Assembly: GCA_000231825.2 (NCBI GenBank)
Contig: JH720371.1
Span: 93,451 to 157,450, forward strand
Length of the DNA: 64,000 nt
Reading direction: 5' to 3'
Origin: Tetrahymena elliotti 4EA
Taxonomy: Eukaryota; Ciliophora; Oligohymenophorea; Hymenostomatida; Tetrahymenidae
This document shows, one piece after another, positions 10,267 through 22,177 of this stretch. Below the pieces are notes generated by a model. That model was not told the origin of the DNA, did not search any database, and saw only the letters and a program-made list of their open reading frames with translations. Numbering within the stretch: position 1 is the stretch's first letter; each line of letters starts with the position of its first letter. The position numbers were made by a program, and so were the translations under genes.

Positions 10267-13200
10267 TCAAATTTTATTTTCAAGGAACTAATTTTAATTA
10301 TTTTTTTTCTCTAACATTTTTTCAATATAATCTTAAACTTTGGTTGTATTATTTTTTTCTAACTCTAATATTTTCAGATAATGATTATGTTGTTATTCTT
10401 TCTTGCTAAGCTTCTATTCACTACCATCATTTTCAAGATTGTTTTCTAAAAATGAATTTTAGTTAAAATCTTACATTATTTAATTTTTATTTGGACTCCT
10501 ATGAATTTCAGTCTAGAATTTTCTTTGATTATTTGTAGGCTACAAATATTATTACAAATTAGATGGTTAAAGTTGCATTAATTCATCCTAATTTTACTAA
10601 ATTTGCAATTATGTTGGAGATTATTAAAATTCTTATGCAAAATCTTAATTCTGAGGCTTCTAATAATATTATTAATTGTTCTATTATTCTTCTCCTTAAT
10701 TCTATTAATATTAATAAACAACAGGAGGTAGTAATCCCTGGTATTAATTTTATTGAGAATTTTAATAGTTATTTTCAATTTTTTATAACTCTTGTATCTA
10801 AGGTTACAACTATTCAAATCCTAAATACTACTACTATATTTAGGATAGTTAAAATTATTAAGCTTATTAATTATCAAATATATTTTTTTGTTAATCTAAA
10901 TTAAGTTATTTGTCTTCAAAAATCACAGGTGGCTATGGTAGTAGTAATTATTAAGTCTAAAAATAGTTGAAATTATTCTGTTATTAATCTTAATTTGAAA
11001 GTTATTATTATTAATAAATTGCAGATTAAATTTATAATTGAGGTACTTTAAGCTATTAAGCTTAATAGATTTCATTTTATTATTACTATTGTTATAAATA
11101 GTCATAATTTTAATTTGATACTTGCTAATAATTTATCTCTTATTACTATACTTATGGTATTTGGATTTATTGCCCTTTACTTTAGCTTAATCCTGCTTGT
11201 ATTTTTGATATCTCAATAGGAGGACTATATTCGAATTAGCTAGCAAGTGAATTAATATCATTTTTTCTCGAAAAACTTAATTCTTAGTTATTAGGCTAAA
11301 TTATTACTTATTATTATTATTAAGGTAAAATTATTTGTTAATTTTAAGGTTAAATTTCTATTTGATTTTACTATAAAGTATTGCCTTAATATTAATTAAA
11401 TTCTTGGTTGTTAATTTGATAGGAGCTAGGATTTAACTAGAACTAATTTAAAAGAAGAGGAGGAGATTGGTTATTCCCCCCTAGTTACTAATCAATTTTT
11501 TGATTTTGATTCTAAGAATTGTTTGTATTATTATTTACATTATTATTTTAGGGTGCGTTATTAGATTTTTATCTGTTGATCATATATTTTTAAACAAGTG
11601 ATTCTATTTGCTATCCACGGATGATATTTTAATTTTGCTATGACTCTTCTACATTAATATATGCTCTTTTTTCATTATTATGTTTTAGAGCATTTTTAGT
11701 TTATTACATCTTCTTTTGTAAGTCTCTTTCAATTGAATAAAATGATGTCTTGATGCTATCCCTCCTAGTGTAAAGTATGATGTTCTTTAGAGATTTTTTC
11801 ATTTGTTAATTAAGATCTAGATCTCTTTATTCATTCTATCCGAGAGCAGCTTAAAAGTTGTAATTATATTTTGCTACTAAATTTTTGTTAGCTTATTTGG
11901 TTTTCTATATTTCATTTTAATGATATTCTTCTATCAGTTAATTGTACTATTAAGTGTGATTCCTCATTATTTGTATATTTTATCTCACATCCAACAACAT
12001 GCTATTAAGAAATGTCTTCAACCCTTCTTGGCTTTCAATCTAATCTTGTTAAACAAATTAGTTGCCATATTACAAATAGTTGTATTAATTATTTGCATTA
12101 GGCTGAAGATTTTAAGCTGCTGTGTCTTCAAAGGAAATTTTATTAGCTGTGAACTAATTTTCAATCAAATATGGAGTTTAATTTATTTGGTTTTATTAAC
12201 CATTTCCATTTTACTAATAATTTAAAGTTGCTATATCATTTAAAGGATTGTTATTTACTAAGAACTGATTTTCAAACAAATTTATTTGATTTTGATCAAC
12301 TTTAATTATTAATAAAATAAGCAAAATTAATAAATTTTTAATAAAATAAGCAGAATTAATAAATTTTTAACAAAATAAGCAGAATTAATAAATTTTTAAT
12401 AAAATAAGCAGAATTAATAAATTATAAATTACTTGAAAATTTACTTATTTAAATTTTAATTAAGTAGAATTAAAATTTTATCATTTTTTTAAAGTAAAAA
12501 GTAAAAAGAAAGAGAGAAAGAAAGAATTAAATGAATTAAAAAAATTTTACTTTTCTAAAAGCCATATGTTATTTCTTTTTCATAAATATTATTGAATTAT
12601 TAGAATTAGCCTCCTGTTTTTTCCTACTATCCGTTTTAATCAAAATTATTAGTATTGTATTCTACTTAATTTTGTTTGATTAACTAATAAGGGCTAGCTT
12701 GATTAGCAGACTGGTTTTGTGCTATCATTTCGTTTTATCTCCCACTCGTATCATTTAAAACAGCATCAAGTTAATTTAGCGAAACATTAACTGATTTTAG
12801 AGCATTTTGAGTTGAGAATGCACTTTTTAAGTAATTTTGTTGTAAACTTTCTGAAGATAGCAAGAAATTATTATCTTATTTTGCTTGTATATTCAAAAAC
12901 TTTTAGGAGCTTTATCTACTTGCAAAACCTTTATTATTTAAGCTATCTATTTCATAGTAATCCTCTTGTTGCTAATTTAGTAAGCCATTATTTTCTAAGC
13001 CAATAGGTGATTATTTATAGCTAAAATTATCATTCTGTTAGTAATTATCCACTTACTAAGCCATATCCTGGCTTTTCTTTTAGCTTTTAGAAGAGGTCAT
13101 GTTTTTGATGTAGTCTTTTATTAGCAACTCGCTTTGTGATTGCTGGATTTCTGTAGCAGTGGCTTGAGGCTAAGTGATAATTTATTGAGGTTAATCTTTT

Positions 13201-13472
13201 TAATTTACCTATCTTTATGAGAGTATTTCTTTGATACCGAATATCAAAACATCAAGGGAGTTTTCTTTGATGAAATTTTCCAAAAATTCATTGGAATTTG
13301 AATTATGGGAGTAGATTTCCATTTTATCACTATCAAGTGGATACCTGTTGATGTAAAATAGCATAATCTCAATTCTTTTTGTCAAGTTTTAGGTAAGCTC
13401 ATTAGATTGGAGCAAGCCTTTTAAGAATGCTGTAAATAACTTTGTAATTTAGCTAACTTTAGAAGAACTCAT
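10267..13472 (-). CDS. Gln/Asn-rich low-complexity protein
   Basis: I model two exons, 13472-12551 and 12299-10267, joined to give 984 residues. The intron (12300-12550, 251 nt) has GT and AG ends and restores frame. Residues 1 to ~90 are ordinary and mostly helical (SSKVSQITKLFTAFLKGLLQ), ending in an acidic/hydrophobic segment. The rest is dominated by Gln and Asn, mostly TAA/TAG codons, with scattered Pro-Pro and Tyr and runs of four or more Gln. Composition of this kind is prion-like and common in RNA-granule or regulatory proteins, but no specific function can be read. The last ~45 residues (HNHYLKILELEKNNTTKVQD) look like a short coiled coil. The start is supported by an AT-rich leader and immediate coding character. 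An alternative acceptor at 12432 gives a 119-nt intron, also in frame, but would add a hydrophobic translation of DNA repeats unlike the rest. Confidence 0.75.
12300..12550 (-). other. Repeat-bearing intron of the Gln/Asn-rich gene
   Basis: The donor (GTAAAATTTT on the minus strand) is at 12550 and the acceptor AG ends at 12300. Removal joins two frames that would otherwise hit TGA. The intron holds a polypyrimidine-like run and the 29-bp tandem repeat. A second in-frame acceptor exists at 12432. Confidence 0.6.
12311..12423. repeat. 29-bp tandem repeat, about four units
   Basis: Units begin at 12311, 12340, 12369 and 12398 and share the core ATAAGCAGAATTAATAAA with one or two substitutions each. 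The last unit is slightly short. The array ends close to the preferred intron acceptor of the Gln/Asn-rich gene. Confidence 0.88.
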
Positions 13473-14765
13473 ATTGATAAAATGAATGTGCTTGCTTAGC
13501 CTCAAAATTTTAATAAAAAAGTAATTAATTTAACATCAAATTCTAATAATTTAATTAATTGAGCATATAAATCTATTTAAAGAAATACAAATAAAATTCA
13601 GATCGTAAAAATCCATTCAAGATAACTATTAATTTTTATGTAATCTTTATAATGTCCCTGACTTACCAAAATACTTGTTATTTTAATATTGATTAATTTA
13701 ATAAAAGTCTAAATTATTTTTAAAAGTGCCATAGGAATTTAACAGCATAACAAAAAAGAAAAAGAGTGTATGCTTAGCTTTAATTATACATATTCACAAA
13801 ATAATTCAGATAATTTTTTAAGCTATTAAAAATTAAATAATATTTAGTTAAATGAAATCAACATCATTTTTCAATCATTTTTTTAAAGAAGTCAATTTTA
13901 TTTAAATTTTTAAAAGATTGATACATAAATTCAAATGAAATAAATACTTTATGTGTTAAATATCTTTTATATCTTTTAGTATGAATCATTCACCATTAAA
14001 TTTGTTGGGATATTCAGCAATTTCCAAACAACATCCAGAGGGGTTTAACCTTAAATTAATCACAAGGGTACTCGGTTATTAAATAGGTAATTTTTAATCG
14101 AATGTCCCAGAAAATTTATTATTTAATCATGGACTTAAATTAAAGTTATTGAAAACCATACATGTATGAATAACCTATTTTTTCAAATAATAATTTAATT
14201 TAATGTCAAATGCAAATTTTAAAAAGATAGTTACTTATAATTTTTTGCATTTCCCATATTTTTACTTCAAAAAATTAATAAAAAAAGCAAATTATTAATC
14301 TAAAATTTACATCATTCATTCACAATATCAAAAAATTCCTTAAATTTTGAAAGGAAAACTGACTGATTAATTTAAATTTATAGTAAATTATCATAGAATT
14401 GGATAAAGAAAAAATGTCTTTAAAATAAATAAATTCTAATATATTTAAAAAAAATAAATCTTTATTGGCTAAGGCAAAAAGTAGAGAGAGATAAAAAGAA
14501 AATGGAAGAAATTAGAATTGCTTAAAATGACATTTTAAAGAAAGTGAATAAAAATGAAGAAATAAAGATATTATATATTTGATGAAATAATTGTTAAGAT
14601 AATTGTAGAGCATAACAACAATATATAAATAGCTTTGACTGATTTAGGGTAAAAATATTTAAAAACAAAAGTAAAAATAAAAAAATTAATTAGATTTGTA
14701 CAATTTTGATAAAACAATATAAATTCACACATAGATAAATACATATAAAGCATACTAATTAGAAT
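13473..14765. other. Divergent intergenic region between the Gln-rich gene and RRP12
   Basis: The region separates a minus-strand and a plus-strand gene and should contain both promoters. Apart from the small open frame at 13981-14169 it is AT-rich with no recognisable gene. Confidence 0.5.
13981..14169 (+). CDS. Small hypothetical open frame
   Basis: An ATG-to-TGA frame of 62 residues with two TAA Gln codons. Local base composition is less AT-rich than its surroundings and the residue mix is protein-like (YSAISKQHPEGFNLKLITRV). A TTTTAG just before the ATG could equally be an intron acceptor. No family is recognised. Frames of this length occur by chance when only TGA stops translation, so confidence is low. 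Confidence 0.25.
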
Positions 14766-17700
14766 ATGGAACAAGAAAACACATTTACCTAATTATACTC
14801 CTTTACTTAGTCAAAGGACTCTGATCTCTATAAGAATGCCAGAATTATTTTAGATTCAATCAGGGAAACTCTTCAAGTAATAAATAGGCTTTTCATTTTT
14901 GCAATATGCGCTTTCCTGTTGTTTATTCATTCATTCATTTAGTAGACTTACCAATTTAGGAATAGATTTTAAAAATTAGGAAGTGTTTATGAAAGCAAGA
15001 TTTAAAAACATTGATTTTTAGGTTTAATGAGTATTAATAAAATATTTTATTTACAGAAAAAAGGAATGTTTGAAGATAAAACAGTAGCCACTGCATTATT
15101 TGCAAGTTTATTTTAACTTCTCTAGTAGGACATAATAGCTAATAACATATAAAATGAAGAACCTAAATTGCTTCTTTTCAATTAACTCTTGACTAAGGTC
15201 AATATGGCTATCGTTGTTAAGTTCTATGATTAAATTAGAGAGATGGTATTTAAGATTTTTGAATAGCAAGGACGTACTTAATTAACTTAAAAGTTTGGTA
15301 TTGCTATCTTAGTAGAATTACTGTAAACATAATAAAGTATAGATTAGAATAATGTTGCCTTCAACAAATTAATTGAAAATATAATCAATGAACAAGTTGC
15401 TGCTCGTAAGTAAGCATGGAAAGGTCTTAACACCCTTCTCTCATAAAAAATAACTTCTAAATTTATGATGGGTGTTGCAATTACTAAATTCGTTCTTGAT
15501 ATCTTATAAACCAGCTAAGATGATTAAATGTGTATCATAATCACCCAATTTTTAAGCAATTCTATTTAGCATCTTCCTATTAACAATGTTAATGATATTT
15601 CTTTTGCTCTCCTTAAGAGACTCTAGTTAACAACTGATTAAAATCTTGAAGTTCTCATCTATCTTTAATTTGAAGTAAGTCTTTTATTCATTTAAACATA
15701 TTTAAACAGATAGCCATAGAGTTTTAGGTTAAAAAACAACAAAGATATTAATTAGCAAAAGTATAAATTAGGATAAAAAGAATATAAAAAATGAATTAAT
15801 TTTGATGATAATTTTTAAAGTAAATTTTAATAATAAAAAGAATATTATGAAATTGAGACAACTCAGCTTTGATAATTGTGAAACACTTATTAAGGAATTT
15901 ATTGATAACTAACCAAGTTTACATTCAGATCAAAAGGTTGTTATGAGTTATTCATAATGTCTTATCTAAACACTTATCTTGATGCATGAATAAAATATTC
16001 ATGCTGCCAAAAAGTTCATTCCTACGGTTATTTCTGTTCTTTAGGAAATTATCCTTTCAGATGATGTTAAGCTTGCAACTTTTGGTTAAAAGCAAATGGA
16101 AACTTTGATTATTGCAGTTATTGACGAGTATCTTTGGAAAAAAAATAAAACTGGTGGTTTACTCAATGAATTCGACTTTACTGATATAGACAACCTTGGT
16201 GTCGACTCTTCCACTGTTGATAACACCTTTGAAAAAATTATTTCCATGCTTTAACACATGCTTTCTAATCGTTTTGACTATAGATAAATCTAAGTTCATG
16301 GTGTGCTTGGAGTCTTTTTCCAAAAGATAGATGGAGATTGTAAATATTTCTTTAAACTAAACAGCAATATTTAGCTAAAATTTATATTTTTAAAATGAAA
16401 TTGAACAAATAATTAAAATAAAATTATAGGTATGACTGATATTGATGCAATCGTGAAGGAATTAGTTGAAAATAGAGTTAATAGACATGCTAAAAGTTTT
16501 GAAAAATGTATGGCAAAGTTAATTTCTAAAATTGGTGCTGGTTTAATCATTAAAAGATTCCCTCTTTAAATTGCTGGTTTGAATCCTTTGGCTGAAGATT
16601 TTGAAGACTAGAGTAACTTATGGATGATTCCTATGTTTTTGAAATACACAAAGAATCAATTAATTGAAGATTTCCTTGATCACATTGTTCCTCACATTTC
16701 CACCATTAAGAACGGCATGGACGTCACCTCTCCAAAAATGAATACTTAAGAATTAGTTATGTACAACGTCTTCTTACAATTGTGGGAATGCTTCAGCAAA
16801 TTCCACATTGTTTCTGGTGAAAAAGGTTTCAAAGCTCTTAATTTAATTTTAGATAATTTAGATCCTGAACTTAAGGATTCCAATCCTCATTTTGCTAGTA
16901 TTTTACGTGGTTTAGAATACAGTTTGAAGTTCATCAGTCATGCTAAAAACGTTCCTGCTGATACAATTGTTCGTTCTTAAAAGCTCATTAAATCTATGCA
17001 CACTCTTCTCATTCCCGGTAAATCTATTTCTAAGTAAATCCTTGCAGTTATTTAATAAGCTGCCTATATCGCTCCTAAGGATTATCTTAACTCTGCTTTT
17101 ACCCACAATATTAAGAGACTTGTTACTACTTCTGCTGAAGAAAAAACCAGAGTTAAGCTTAATAACTCAGTCAAGACTTTTGATATGATTCTTGCTGTTT
17201 CTCAATCTATGGATTTCAAGAATGACAGATGGGACATGGCCATGAAATTTATTAAGTGTTTCCTTGATGATCAAACTGTCTTACAAAAGAAGGCTTACAA
17301 ATTCTTAAGCAACATTGTTTCTAAAGTCCATTACACATTCCTTCCTCAAGTTACTGAAATTCTCAGAACTAAACAAGCTACCCAAAGCTCTGCTAGACCA
17401 ATCAGACTTCAAGTCATCACTTAAATTTGGTAACTCAATAAATTCGATTCGGAAGAAGCTCAAGTTGATTAAATTGGTGAATTCATTTAAACATTCCTTC
17501 CTGAACTCATCGTTGGCTTAAGAGAATCCAACACTCGTTCTAGAAAAGCCTCTCAAGACCTCTTTAAGAAGATTGCTCAAAAAATGTTAGATTTGAACAT
17601 GTTGAATGATTTTATTTCTATGGTAAAAAAAATATTTTTATTTTTTAAAATAATTTATTAAATAATCTAAAATTAATTAATAGGTTTCTGCTGGTTTGGG

Positions 17701-18986
17701 AGCTTCAAGCAGTTTAATGAAGGCTGACAGTATTGTTTCTATTGGTTATCTCCTTGAAAAATTCGGAAAAAACATTGACACTACTTTCATCAAGGAAGTT
17801 AACTCAATTATTTTACTTTTATTGAAAGAATAAAACAAAGAAATTTTCAAAGCCGTTTTAGTCTATCTCAAGGTAAATCTAAAATTTGTTTTTTGAATAT
17901 TTAATTAAATTATTAAATAATAAAATAGAAATACATGAGAATTATCTCAAAACCTGAATTAAAAACAGAATTACCTGACATTTTTAATAATATTTTCGAA
18001 TCTGAATAAGTTATTAGAGATAAGCACAGATCTCTCATCAAGCAAATTGTTTCAAGATTGATTAGAAAATTCAAGAGAACTGTTGTTGAAGATTACATTC
18101 CTGAAGCTCATAAGAGAATAGTTAGAGGTATCTTGAAGGAAGAAAGATACTAAAAGAATAAAGTAAATCAAATTAAATACAATGAAGAAAATTTAAATTA
18201 ATTTTTTATTTAAAAAGAAAATTCGTGAAAGAAATGAAAAGAAAAGATAAGCCGCAGCTGCTGTTAAGTATTAAGAAACTGACTTTGATATTCAACAAAG
18301 AATGGAATCTGAAAACTTGGCTAAACAAAAGGAAGAAAAGAACTTATTGCTTAAATTCGATTCTGACTAATAATAATTCCACTTTATTCCTAATACTGGT
18401 TTGAAGAAAATGAAAGAAAAACTTAGTGAAGATAATGAAAGAAAGGAAGTCGAATATATCAAGGGTAAGATTATCGTTCGTGAAGCTATCGAAGATATGA
18501 CTGGTAAAAAGAGAAGAAGAGAAGACAAGTATGCTACATACGACTCTATCCTTTAAGAAGAAAGAGACATTAATGATAACGAAAAGACTATTACTTCTAG
18601 AAAATTAACATAGAGAAGAACTGGTATTACCTATTAATACTTTAACAATTAAAACTAAGAAATATTTATTTAAAAAATAGAAAATAAAAATAACCTTGTC
18701 CACAACATTTAAGAATCTGGTGACACATTCAAGGCTAAGGGTGAAACTGGTGGTGATGTTGTCAGAAAGGGTAAACCTGATCCTTATGCATTTATTTAAT
18801 TGAATCCAAAGGTAATCTAAAAGTTATTGAGTATCTCTCTATATTAAAAATAATTTAAATTAATAAAAGGCATTAAATAAGAGACATCAAAAGAGAGCTT
18901 CTAAGGCATTCGATGTAATTATGAATAAAAAAGAAGAGGGAGCATTAAAAGGTCTTAAAACTAGTAACAAAAAAGTGAAATAATGA
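14766..18986 (+). CDS. RRP12: RRP12-like ribosome biogenesis/export factor
   Basis: I model nine exons: 14766-14876, 15057-15674, 15710-15760, 15841-16339, 16430-17622, 17684-17872, 17929-18162, 18218-18811 and 18870-18986. They encode 1201 residues, close to yeast and animal RRP12. All introns are GT-AG, 35-180 nt. RRP12 is a helical-repeat (HEAT-like) karyopherin-related protein needed for maturation and nuclear export of pre-ribosomal subunits. Residues ~1-950 are helical-repeat sequence containing the NUC173-type region. The C-terminal ~240 residues are highly charged and basic. Near 1140-1157 the tail GGDVVRKGKPDPYAFIQL matches the conserved RRP12 ending, followed by a Lys/Arg-rich end. 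The start is the first ATG of the first coding exon. Intron 2 is only 35 nt, and an in-frame acceptor alternative 18 nt downstream exists. Exons 1-3 are the least certain part. Confidence 0.9.
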
Positions 18987-19849
18987 TCAAACTAATATTT
19001 AAATTGATTCAAAGTAAAAAATTGAATTCTAACAAGATAAAAATAATAAAAAAATACTCAATAATTAACATAATAATAACTCATTTTTAATAACACCCAT
19101 TATATAAATATATATCTATAACTAATGTATTATCATTATCATTATCATTTCTTCTTCTTTTTCATTTCATATCTTTAATTAAGTATCATAAACAATTCAT
19201 TCATCCATTCCAAAAAGAATATTCAAAACTTTCTCAAAAATAAATATTTGCTTTTCAAGTACATTTTATTGTCTATTTATTAGTCAAACAACATTATTTT
19301 TTAGAGCCAAGTATTTATTTGGATTAGAAAAAATGTTCTTTAACAGATTCATAAATATTATTTAAATTGTTATTTTGTATTACATTTCTTTGAATATTTC
19401 TTATTTTAATATTTGAATTTTTATTATTGCTCATCAATCACTTAAAAAAGCATAAACATTTCACTAATTTTTTTAGTCATTACTTTTATATTATTTAATA
19501 TATAGTATGAGAAATGAAGCATATGCCAAAAATATTTTTGAATCACTATGATTCAACAGTAATATACAGTAAGTAAGTTTCATAATATTCTTGGGATATT
19601 TCCATTAAATAATCCTCTAAATTTAAAAAAAATATCAAGCTTTTAAAATATTTTTTTTTCTTTCAAATTGTTGGCTGAGATGAAAATCTATATTATCAAA
19701 TTGAAGAAAAAAATTATGTGCTTAATAACTAATTGATTGCAAATGATTGAATAAAATATTAAAAATAAAATAAATGAAAAAAATCAATATTGCAAAAATT
19801 TTCATTTGAAAAAGAAATAAAGATTGTTCATCTTATTTATCCATGTTTG
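18987..19849. other. Intergenic AT-rich sequence
   Basis: 3' flank of RRP12 and 5' flank of the next plus-strand gene. It holds a short ATT-rich microsatellite near 19130-19150. No other feature is recognised. Confidence 0.5.
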
Positions 19850-22177
19850 ATGAGAAATTAATTTTAAATAAGAAATAAACGAGGATATCTAATAGAGAAT
19901 TATTTAGAAAGCTAAAAGAAGTACTTCAATTTTTTAGATAAGGAAAATATTTTCATATTTTTCTATTAAAAGCTTGAATAATCTGATTTATCATCACACT
20001 AAATTCTTCGTATTTCGCCAAAGTAAAAATCTTAATTTTTCCTTAAAAGAAAATAATCTCAAAACTTGGACTCTTAACATAAGGTAAAGCAAATGTTTCT
20101 ATTTTAATTTATAAATAGAGATTCTAATTTATGAGTTAGCCACTAATTTAGGCTGATTTATTTATCTCCTTCATAACTTTTTATTATTACTTTTCTTAAT
20201 TCAAGATTTATTTTTTTTACTAATAAATATTTCTTTTTTCAACATTTATTTTTAGAATTTTTTAAAAGGGGAGAAATTATGTAAGAAAAAGGTGCACAAA
20301 GATTAGGATCTTGTTTAGCAAAATGCTCTAATCTCTAAAATTTAATTGTTTAGCTCTGGTAAGGCTATTGTTTCAATGTGCGTTTTTGAATGACTAAATC
20401 AAGACTTTAATTTAGAAGCAATTCAATAATTTTTGTTAATTATTTGATATTTGTTTGGCCTGCTTTTTATTGCTTGCATCCATTTATCAATCAAATCTTA
20501 TTTACTTTTTTTAGATTTAATTCAAATTTTTTGTTTTTCTAATTCTATTAAATATTTTGTCAATAATAATTTTTATAATTTTTAAAAAGGTTTCATTATA
20601 TGGGAGAAATAGGAGCAGAAAAGTTATTTCTTGGCTTAGGAAAATGCTCTAAGCTTGAAACTTTAACTCTTGAGCTCTAGTAAGAATAGTGTTTTTAATA
20701 TTTATTATACATATTTGAATATATAAAAACATTAACTGAAGAACAACTGGAAATTTTGATTGTTTTATTTGATATTTATTCACTTCAGACTTATTCAAAT
20801 TTGTATATTTTTCACATTCTTTTTAGTATTTCTTTATTCAATTATAATTTAAAATGATTTTTTAAAGTAAGAATAATATCGGTGATTACGGTGCATATTT
20901 TCTAGGATTGCAGTTACCAAAGTTCCCTCAACTCTAGATTTTGTCTCTTAACCTGAGGTTAAATAGTGTTTTAATATTAATTAAACATTTTTTTGAATAA
21001 ATGAAGATTTTAGTCTAAAGGCAACTTATTAAGTTGGGGTTAGTTGATTTTCTTTTAATTAATTGGCTCATTAATTATTATTATTTTTTTACAGATAATA
21101 CAAATTTTTGTAATTCTCTAAAGAGAAAATAAAATAGGCGAAGTTGGTGCAGAAATGTTAGCATTTGGATTAGCGTAATGTTCTTGTCTCTAAAACTTGG
21201 CTCTTTAGTTAAGGTAAAAATAGCTATTCTAATCCTTGTTATTCATTTTTGAATTAATAAATATCCACTTTAATTTATGAGAGAGCGATTATTTAGGCTA
21301 ATTAATTTAATGTTAGCTTGGCACATGAATTAATTTCATTAAATTTTAAGTTTTTTTGATTCTTTTGGAAAACTGTTTACTTATTAAAATATATTTTAAT
21401 TTATTAAAAGGGGAAACAATATTGGCTCAATGGGAGCATAAGTATTAGGACATTCCTTATAATATTGCCCTAATCTCTAAAATTTGATTCTTTACCTTTA
21501 GTAAAAATTGTGTTTTAATTCATCTTAATAAACTAAAACTATAATAATTGAGCTACTGACTAATTTTAATTAGTTTACTTAACAACTAATATTTGTTTGG
21601 GTCTAACATTTATAAATAAAAGATTTTTTCTTCAAATTATAATGTTTTTCTCATTTGATTTTTCTTAATTCAATGTTTAATTTTATAATTTTTTGAAAGT
21701 AACAATAATATCACTGATGCATACAGATTAGGATATGAGTTATCAAAATGCTTTAATCTATAGAACTTGACTCTTGACTTTGAGTAAAAATTAAGTTTAA
21801 ATATCAATCTTGAATTTTGGATAAATAAAGACTTTTTCATTGTTCAAAATTTTTATGTTTTTCATATACTTTTAAACATTTCTTTATTATTTATTTAAGG
21901 GATAATAAAGTTGATGAAATTTGTGTTTACGGATTAGGAATTTAGCTATTAAAATGCTCTAAACTCTAAACTTTAGTTCTTACGCTCTTGTAAAAATGTT
22001 TTTCAATTTTAATTAAATTTAAATTGTTAATTTTTCTATTATATATTGCATCATTATTCAGTATTCTTTTTTTAATTCTTCAAAAGGTTAAATAATATTA
22101 ATAAGGTGAGTGCAAAAATATTAAATAAAAAAGTATGGAAACTCAAAAGATTAGTTAAATTTTCATTGGAAATTTGA
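19850..22177 (+). CDS. LRR protein with one 30-residue repeat per exon
   Basis: I model nine exons: 19850-20022, 20269-20358, 20590-20679, 20868-20957, 21124-21213, 21411-21500, 21700-21783, 21900-21989 and 22087-22177. They encode 295 residues ending in TGA. Six internal exons are exactly 90 nt and one is 84 nt. Every internal intron interrupts a codon after its second base, so each exon is a symmetric module. Each module encodes one ribonuclease-inhibitor-like LRR with a consensus like NNIGDxGAxxLGxxLxKCxN followed by LQxLxLxL. Exon 1 gives a polar leader (GYLIENYLESQKKYFNF) and the last exon a closing segment (KLKRLV). LRR proteins of this kind bind other proteins; no partner or enzyme domain is visible. 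A damaged tenth repeat may lie in intron 1. The start is inferred from the continuous frame leading to the first good donor and is the least certain point. Confidence 0.72.
20030..20083 (+). other. Remnant of an extra LRR exon inside intron 1
   Basis: The stretch ends with a sequence like the LRR exon ends (NLKTWTLNI in the LRR frame) and is followed by a GTAAAG donor, but the first two thirds of a 90-nt exon are missing. It is either a deletion remnant skipped by splicing or a short exon that I cannot place in phase. Confidence 0.35.

Noticed and set aside
10563..12225. Several Ile/Asn/Leu-rich frames on the plus strand (10563-10904, 11920-12225) and other frames on the minus strand
   Set aside because: They are shadows of the Gln/Asn-rich minus-strand gene: runs of CAA/TAA/AAT codons read in other frames or on the other strand.
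14571..14774. Minus-strand hydrophobic frame of 67 codons
   Set aside because: AT-driven Ile/Phe/Leu composition in the promoter region of RRP12; its start overlaps the first codons of RRP12.
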